From: Ruminococcaceae bacterium UBA5401 | GTDB taxonomy: Bacteria; Bacillota; Clostridia; Oscillospirales; Acutalibacteraceae | DNA length: 5,851 nt | Assembly (NCBI GenBank): GCA_002409675.1 | Contig: DHOB01000009.1 | Location: forward strand, 5,325-11,175 | Direction: 5' to 3' | In this document: one piece after another, positions 1 to 3,637 of the stretch | Position numbering within the stretch: the first letter of the stretch is position 1 | Layout of the letters: every line of letters starts with the position of its first letter | Program-made: the position numbers and the translations under genes | Notes under the pieces: model-generated | The model's database searches: none | Seen by the model: the letters and a program-made list of their open reading frames with translations, nothing else | Told to the model about the DNA's origin: nothing

Positions 1-966
1 TTCGACATCGGGTCGCTCGCCGCTTTCCTGCAGTATTCCCGCCAGATGGGCCAGCCCATCAACATGATCACCAGCCAGTTCAACAACGTGCTCGCCGCCC
101 TGGCCGGCGCCGAGCGGATTTTCGACATGATGGACCAGCCGCCGGAAAATGACGGCGGCCGCACGACCCTTGCGCGGGTGGACAACGCCGACGAATGGGT
201 CTGGAAAAAGTCCGACGGAGAAACGGTCCCCCTCAGGGGCGACGTGCGCTTCCACAATGTCGATTTCGCCTATGAGCCGGGCAAGCCGGTGCTTCATCAG
301 GTCAGCCTGTACGCAAAGCCGGGCCAGGTGATTGCGTTCGTCGGCTCCACGGGCGCGGGCAAAACCACCATTACGAACCTGATCAACCGGTTTTACGACG
401 TGCAGACGGGGTCCATCACCTACGACGGCATCGACGTCCGCGACATCCGCAAGGAGAGCCTGCGCCGGTCGCTCGGCATGGTGCTGCAGGACACCCACCT
501 GTTCACCGGCACGGTGCTCGACAATATCCGGTACGGCCGGCTGGACGCCTCGGACGAGGAGTGCATCGAGGCGGCCAGGCAGGCGAGCGCACACTCCTTC
601 ATCTCCCGCCTGCCGGAAGGGTACCACACCGTCATCAGCGGCGACGGGGCCAACTTGAGCCAGGGGCAGCGCCAGCTGCTCGCCATCGCCCGGGCCTATG
701 TGGCCGACCCGCCCGTGATGATTCTGGACGAGGCGACCAGTTCCATCGACACGCGCACCGAGCGCCTGGTCGAAAGGGGAGTGCAGGCGCTGATGAGGGG
801 CCGCACCGTCTTCATCATTGCGCACCGCCTTTCCACCGTGCGCAATGCAAACGCGATTATAGTTCTGGAGCACGGCCAGATTATCGAGCGCGGAAACCAC
901 GAGCAGCTCCTCGCCCAGAAGGGCCGGTACTACCAGCTCTATACCGGCAAAAACCAACTGGAATGA
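1..966 (+). CDS. ABC exporter subunit, fused permease and ATPase (5' end missing)
   Basis: This is the C-terminal 321 residues of a half-size ABC exporter (MsbA/LmrA/YfiC-like), which would use ATP hydrolysis to move an unidentified substrate outward across the cytoplasmic membrane. The reading frame is open from base 1, so the gene starts outside the window; family members are usually about 570-620 residues, so roughly the first half is missing. Residues 1-45 are the end of the last transmembrane helix and the coupling region (AGAERIFDMMD). The nucleotide-binding domain has Walker A GSTGAGKT (about 115-122), Q-loop Q163, signature LSQGQRQ (about 219-225), Walker B VMILDEAT with the catalytic Glu (about 239-246), D-loop SSID and H-loop AHR (H275). 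All ATPase motifs are intact, so if it works as a heterodimer this would be the catalytically competent partner. A linker of some 25 residues (about 55-80) separates the two domains, as in several Firmicutes heterodimeric exporters. The substrate cannot be read from the sequence. Confidence 0.95.
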   Translation, partial: FDIGSLAAFLQYSRQMGQPINMITSQFNNVLAALAGAERIFDMMDQPPENDGGRTTLARVDNADEWVWKKSDGETVPLRGDVRFHNVDFAYEPGKPVLHQVSLYAKPGQVIAFVGSTGAGKTTITNLINRFYDVQTGSITYDGIDVRDIRKESLRRSLGMVLQDTHLFTGTVLDNIRYGRLDASDEECIEAARQASAHSFISRLPEGYHTVISGDGANLSQGQRQLLAIARAYVADPPVMILDEATSSIDTRTERLVERGVQALMRGRTVFIIAHRLSTVRNANAIIVLEHGQIIERGNHEQLLAQKGRYYQLYTGKNQLE

Positions 967-971
967 CCGCG

Positions 972-990
972 GGCCGGGCGCGCCCCGGCC
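972..990 (+). terminator. GC-rich hairpin after the ABC gene, possible weak terminator
   Basis: A perfect 7-bp stem GGCCGGG/CCCGGCC with a 5-nt loop starts 6 bp after the ABC stop codon. It is followed by G and seven A, and T-rich sequence appears only some 13-30 nt further on, so it is not a canonical intrinsic terminator. No convincing promoter is visible between it and niaR, so some read-through into niaR is likely. Confidence 0.35.
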
Positions 991-1037
991 GAAAAAAATT
1001 CCGTTTTAATTCTGTTTTGAAGAAGGGAGCGGGGACG

Positions 1038-1595
1038 ATGGATGCCGCGGAGCGGCGCAGGACGATACGGGAGCAACTGAAAAAAGCCGACCGGCCCGTC
1101 AGCGCGGGCACGTTTGCCAAACGGCTGCGGGTCAGCCGGCAGATCATCGTGGGGGACGTGGCGCTGCTGCGGGCAGCGGGCGTGCCGATTGCGGCGACGC
1201 CGCGCGGGTACGTGATGGAGGGAAGCCGGTCCCGGCCCGGCGACATCCTGCACACCATCGCCTGCCGGCATACGGCGGCCAATATCGCGGAGGAGCTTTA
1301 CACCATTGTGGACAACGGCTGCGGCGTGCTCGACGTGATTGTGGAGCACGCCGTCTACGGCCAGCTCTCCGGCCAGCTCCAGATTTTTTCCCGCCTCGAC
1401 GCGGACGATTTTCTGCGGAAGCTGTCGAAAAGCCGGTCGCTGCCCCTGTGCAACCTGACGGGCGGCGTGCACCTGCACACGGTCTCCTGCCCTTCGGAAG
1501 AGGCGTACCACCGCATGCTCGCGCAGCTTCGGGAAAAGGGAATCCTCTATCCATCTTCCGTTAAAATCAATAAAATTAAAAAACCGGGCGCCTGA
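1038..1595 (+). CDS. niaR: NiaR-type transcriptional repressor of niacin/NAD genes (HTH plus 3H domain)
   Basis: This 185-residue cytoplasmic protein has the architecture of NiaR (YrxA), the niacin-responsive repressor of NAD synthesis and niacin uptake genes in Firmicutes and Thermotogae. Residues 1-60 form an HTH_11-type winged helix, with recognition-helix region RVSRQIIVGDVALLRAAG and wing ATPRGYVM. Residues 70-175 are the 3H ligand domain. H78, E86, H145 and H147 fit, by spacing and context (GVHLHTV), the metal-binding residues I recall from the Thermotoga maritima structure. H104 (VEHAVYG) is the other characteristic His. The start at 1038 is supported by GAAGGGAG (1022-1029), 8 nt upstream. 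The frame stays open far upstream inside the ABC gene, so an automatic caller could over-extend it. It lies 71 bp after the ABC gene with no evident promoter of its own. Its stop codon lies within the hairpin and promoter region of niaX, the expected target gene. Confidence 0.93.
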   Translation: MDAAERRRTIREQLKKADRPVSAGTFAKRLRVSRQIIVGDVALLRAAGVPIAATPRGYVMEGSRSRPGDILHTIACRHTAANIAEELYTIVDNGCGVLDVIVEHAVYGQLSGQLQIFSRLDADDFLRKLSKSRSLPLCNLTGGVHLHTVSCPSEEAYHRMLAQLREKGILYPSSVKINKIKKPGA

Positions 1596-1615
1596 GCTTG
1601 ACAGAGCGCCCGGTT
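1582..1615 (-). terminator. Hairpin at the niaR end; terminator-like on the minus strand
   Basis: A perfect 10-bp inverted repeat AACCGGGCGC/GCGCCCGGTT (1582-1591 and 1606-1615) spans the niaR stop codon. Inside it, CTG (1592-1594) can also pair with CAG (1602-1604) past one bulged A. Read on the plus strand it is followed by CCCTGTAG, with no U-run. Read on the minus strand it ends in six T and then more A/T-rich sequence, the form of an intrinsic terminator. No minus-strand gene ends just upstream, so it may only stop antisense read-through from metA, or the T-run may really be an A-tract serving the niaX promoter. Confidence 0.4.
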
Positions 1616-1626
1616 CCCTGTAGAAT
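1598..1626 (+). promoter_or_regulatory. niaX promoter
   Basis: TTGACA (1598-1603) and TAGAAT (1621-1626) are separated by exactly 17 bp: a consensus -35 and a 5-of-6 -10 for the housekeeping sigma factor. An A-tract at 1578-1583 sits just upstream, where an UP element would be. The transcription start is expected near 1633, inside the candidate operator. The -35 lies in the loop of the hairpin overlapping the niaR stop. Confidence 0.75.
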
Positions 1627-1652
1627 ACAGTCATGACACATGTAAAGACACA
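1626..1652 (+). promoter_or_regulatory. Candidate NiaR operator at the niaX start site
   Basis: Directly after the -10 are two abutting palindromes, GTCATGAC (1630-1637) and ACATGT (1638-1643), flanked by TACA (1626-1629) and TGTA (1641-1644) as an inverted pair. GACACA is repeated directly at 1635-1640 and 1647-1652, 12 bp apart. Bound repressor here would cover the transcription start. I assign it to NiaR because niaR is the adjacent gene and NiaR is known to control niacin transporters; I have not matched it to a consensus. Confidence 0.55.
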
Positions 1653-1673
1653 ATGCGGCGAAGGAGATGCTGT

Positions 1674-2306
1674 ATGATGGACAGGGAAAAGAGCAGGGAA
1701 AACAGGCTGCAGACCACGGTGCTTACGGCGCTGCTGATCGCGGTGGGGATCGTGATTCCGATTTTCTTCCCGAAAATCGTGATCGGTCCGGCGTCGTTCA
1801 CACTGGCGAGCCATGTGCCGATTTTCATCGCGATGTTTCTTTCGCCCGGCGTGGCGGTGGCGGTCTCGCTGGGGACGACGCTCGGCTTTTTCCTTTCGGG
1901 GCTTCCGCTGGTGGTGACGCTCCGCGCGCTCACGCACGTGATTTTCGCGTCGGTCGGCGCCGTGATGCTGAAAAGACGGCCCGGCATTCTGGATTCTGCG
2001 GCGAGCTCCACCTGGTTCGGGCTGCTGATGGCCGTGATTCACGAGGTGCCCGAGGTCCTGGTCGTCACGTTCTTCTTTTTCGGCGGCCTGATGACGAAGG
2101 CGTATTATTCCAGCGGCTACATGATGTCCGTGCTGCTGCTGGTGGGCCTCGGCGGCGTGGTCCACAGCATGGTGGATTACTCGATTTCCCTCGCCGTCTG
2201 GAAGGGCGTTTCCCGCGCGCTGCGCCAGGTGCGGCCCGCGGCGGCGGCCCGTCCGGGCGGCTCCGCGTCCGCCGCGGGGCGCGGCGGGGAAGACGAAAAA
2301 AAATAA
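1674..2306 (+). CDS. niaX: Niacin ECF transporter S-component, NiaX type
   Basis: This 210-residue integral membrane protein resembles the substrate-binding S-component NiaX of energy-coupling factor importers, which captures niacin and docks on a shared EcfA-EcfA'-EcfT module. That module is not in this window, as is usual for group II ECF systems. About six hydrophobic segments are visible (roughly residues 14-32, 45-60, 63-80, 84-99, 113-137, 148-176). Family-like stretches are LTALLIAVGIVIP, PASFTLASHVPIFIAMF, SLGTTLGFFLSG and LRALTHVIFA. The start at 1674 is chosen because AAGGAG (1661-1666) lies 7 nt upstream; the in-frame ATG at 1653 has no ribosome-binding site and would precede that motif. 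ATG 1677 is a near-equal alternative. A hydrophilic Ala/Gly/Pro-rich tail (residues 187-210, ending GGEDEKK) follows the last helix and is unusual for an S-component. The neighbouring niaR and the operator-like promoter support the niacin assignment. Confidence 0.88.
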   Translation: MMDREKSRENRLQTTVLTALLIAVGIVIPIFFPKIVIGPASFTLASHVPIFIAMFLSPGVAVAVSLGTTLGFFLSGLPLVVTLRALTHVIFASVGAVMLKRRPGILDSAASSTWFGLLMAVIHEVPEVLVVTFFFFGGLMTKAYYSSGYMMSVLLLVGLGGVVHSMVDYSISLAVWKGVSRALRQVRPAAAARPGGSASAAGRGGEDEKK

Positions 2307-2347
2307 CCGCCCGGGGGCGGCCGAAACTCTTTTCGCATTGAAAATTG

Positions 2348-2391
2348 AAAGAGGATGCGCGGGAACCGCACGATTCCCGCGCATCCTCTTT
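2348..2391. terminator. Bidirectional intrinsic terminator between niaX and metA
   Basis: A perfect 18-bp stem (arms 2348-2365 and 2374-2391) encloses an 8-nt loop. The core is GAGGATGCGCGGGAA and its complement, flanked by AAA/TTT. The plus strand continues TTTAAAATTCTTCTT and the minus strand TTTCAATTTTC, so it can serve both convergent genes. The outermost two bases overlap the metA stop codon (2390-2392). The niaX stop is 41 bp to the left. Confidence 0.85.
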
Positions 2392-3319
2392 AAAATTCTT
2401 CTTCCTTGATTTCCTTGATGTCGAAGGGCGTCCGCTGGTACACATAGTAGTTCAGCCAGTTGGAGAACATCAGAAACGCGTGGCTGCGCCAGGTGAACGG
2501 CGGTTCCTGCGAAGGGTCGTCGTCCGGGAAGTAATTCCGGGGAACCTGGGGGTGCAGCCCTTTTTTCACGTCGCGCAGATATTCCGTCTTCAGCGTCTCG
2601 CGGTCGTATTCCTCATGGCCGGTCACGAAAATCCGGCGCCCGTTTTTCGACGCGACCAGGTGGACCCCCGCCTCGTCCGACTCCGTCAGGATTTCGAGTT
2701 CCGGGTGCTTTTCGATGTCTTCCCGCCGGACTTCGGTGTAGCGGGAATGGGGCGCCCAGAAATTGTCGTCGAAGCCGCGCACCAGCGGGTGCAGCGGGTG
2801 CAGGACGCGGTGCTGGAAAATGCCGGAGATTTTGCGCGGGAGCGGGTACTTCGGAATGCCGTAATGGTAGTAGAGCCCCGCCTGCGCGCCCCAGCAGATA
2901 TGTAGGGTGGAGTAGACGTTGCACCGGCTCCACGCCAGGATGCGGCACAGCTCCGGCCAGTAGTCCACCTGCTCGAACGGCAGCTTCTCCACCGGCGCGC
3001 CCGTGATGATCATCCCGTCGAATTTTTCCCCGCTGATTTCGTCGAACGTCTTGTAGAACGTGTTGAGGTAGGAGGCGGGCGTGTTTTTCGACCGGTGGGT
3101 GGCCGTGTGCAGCAGCACCACGTCCACCTGCAGCGGGGTGTTGCTCAGCAGCCGCAGAAGCTGCGTCTCCGTTTCGACTTTCGTGGGCATCAGGTTGAGG
3201 ATTGCAATTTTCAGCGGGCGGATGTCCTGCGCGCTGGCGCGCTCGTGCGTCATGACGAAGATGTTTTCGGATTCCAGCGTCCGGATGGCCGGCAGAGAGG
3301 ACTGTATTTTGATTGGCAT
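2390..3319 (-). CDS. metA: Homoserine O-acetyltransferase (MetA family)
   Basis: This 309-residue cytoplasmic enzyme acylates the hydroxyl of L-homoserine, the first committed step of methionine synthesis. The length and the MPIKIQSSLPA start fit the MetA family closely (E. coli MetA is 309 aa). The nucleophile C142 (HICWGAQAG), with H235 and E237 (TGHEEYD), falls at the same numbers as the E. coli catalytic residues. Residue 111 is Glu (ITGAPVEKLPF). Published work on Bacillus cereus MetA links Glu at 111 to acetyl-CoA use and Gly to succinyl-CoA use, so the product is probably O-acetylhomoserine. Many databases would still label it homoserine O-succinyltransferase. The start is supported by GGGGGTGA (3333-3326, minus strand) 6 nt upstream. 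It is divergent from rpoB, convergent with niaX, and no other met gene is in view. Confidence 0.95.
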   Translation of the reverse strand: MPIKIQSSLPAIRTLESENIFVMTHERASAQDIRPLKIAILNLMPTKVETETQLLRLLSNTPLQVDVVLLHTATHRSKNTPASYLNTFYKTFDEISGEKFDGMIITGAPVEKLPFEQVDYWPELCRILAWSRCNVYSTLHICWGAQAGLYYHYGIPKYPLPRKISGIFQHRVLHPLHPLVRGFDDNFWAPHSRYTEVRREDIEKHPELEILTESDEAGVHLVASKNGRRIFVTGHEEYDRETLKTEYLRDVKKGLHPQVPRNYFPDDDPSQEPPFTWRSHAFLMFSNWLNYYVYQRTPFDIKEIKEEEF

Positions 3320-3362
3320 GGTGATTCACCCCCGGAAAACCACGTAAAGTTCCCATAAAAAC

Positions 3363-3391
3363 AAAAAAATGCTTGACATGCGTCCAGCATT
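3363..3391 (-). terminator. Terminator-like hairpin in the metA leader (possible attenuator)
   Basis: On the minus strand, AATGCT (3391-3386) pairs with AGCATT (3373-3368), then one G/A mismatch, then GAC/GTC (3384-3382 and 3377-3375) around a GCAT loop. The T-run 3369-3363 follows directly: the form of an intrinsic terminator. It lies 43 nt before the metA start codon, with no minus-strand gene upstream of it in the window. The natural reading is attenuation of metA. The alternative is that the A-tract and TTGACA belong only to the rpoB promoter and the fold is incidental. Confidence 0.5.
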
Positions 3392-3401
3392 GTAATATAA
3401 T
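3373..3401 (+). promoter_or_regulatory. Strong promoter for rpoB
   Basis: TTGACA (3373-3378) and TATAAT (3396-3401) match the sigma-A/sigma-70 consensus at all 12 positions with a 17-bp spacer. A seven-A tract (3363-3369) just upstream resembles an UP element. Transcription should start near 3408, giving a leader of about 230 nt before rpoB. There is no other plus-strand gene between it and rpoB. Confidence 0.85.
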
Positions 3402-3407
3402 AATACA

Positions 3408-3637
3408 CTGCATCATCATGAATCCATGTGCTTAGGGCGAGTTTGCATTTATCATATCACAGGAATTGTTAAAACGCAAGAGCCTTTTTGCCCGGCCGGG
3501 GAAAAATGGCGCGTCTTTCTGTCATGCGGAAAGGGGGGTCCCGGTCAGGCGTGACGTGTGGTAGGGTCCGGCCGCGGGCTGTGGTGCCCGGCGCGGAACC
3601 GCAGAATGTAAAATCTATGATTGGAGTGATTGAGCCG
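3408..3637 (+). promoter_or_regulatory. Structured 5' leader of rpoB
   Basis: This is the expected untranslated leader between the promoter and rpoB. It changes sharply from AT-rich (to about 3480) to GC-rich. Visible folds are a 10-bp palindrome CCCGGCCGGG (3491-3500) flanked by TTTTT (3485-3489) and AAAAA (3502-3506); a hairpin pairing 3514-3521 with 3527-3534 (8 bp including two G-U pairs); and a GC-rich branched fold at 3565-3600 centred on GGGC/GCCC (3576-3579, 3586-3589). None is followed by a U-run, so none is an intrinsic terminator. I recognise no known riboswitch or ribosomal-protein leader. Confidence 0.5.
3451..3479 (-). promoter_or_regulatory. Possible metA promoter
   Basis: On the minus strand, TTGCGT (3479-3474) and TATGAT (3456-3451) are separated by 17 bp; the -10 matches 5 of 6 and the -35 only 3 of 6. 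The start site would be near 3444, giving a metA leader of about 125 nt that passes through the terminator-like hairpin. A weaker alternative is TTCATG (3422-3417) with TATATT (3399-3394), whose transcripts would begin about where that hairpin's 5' arm lies. Confidence 0.4.

Noticed and set aside
561..1037. N-terminal extension of niaR back into the ABC gene
   Set aside because: The frame is merely open there. The NiaR family begins at the HTH, and the 1038 start has a good ribosome-binding site.
2307..2320. Small hairpin CCGCC/GGCGG just after the niaX stop
   Set aside because: Only 5 bp with a 4-nt loop and no adjacent T-run. The 18-bp stem at 2348-2391 is the convincing terminator.
939..2384. 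481-codon open frame on the minus strand across niaR and niaX
   Set aside because: It is antisense to two recognisable genes and spans their promoter and terminators. The His/Arg-rich, low-complexity translation has no family signature.
2613..3419. 268-codon minus-strand frame overlapping metA
   Set aside because: It is in a different frame from a complete metA with all catalytic residues, and has an Ala/Gly/Arg/His-rich shadow composition. Only its first few codons are considered, as a possible uORF.
3320..3444. SAM-I riboswitch or T-box upstream of metA
   Set aside because: These are common regulators of methionine genes in Firmicutes, but the leader is short and I find neither the conserved SAM-I core nor a T-box sequence.
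3506..3637. N-terminal extension of rpoB from in-frame ATGs at 3506, 3524 or 3617
   Set aside because: The frame is open back to 3473, but RpoB relatives start at MVNVKPV-like sequence, the extension has no conserved character, and the ribosome-binding site fits 3638.
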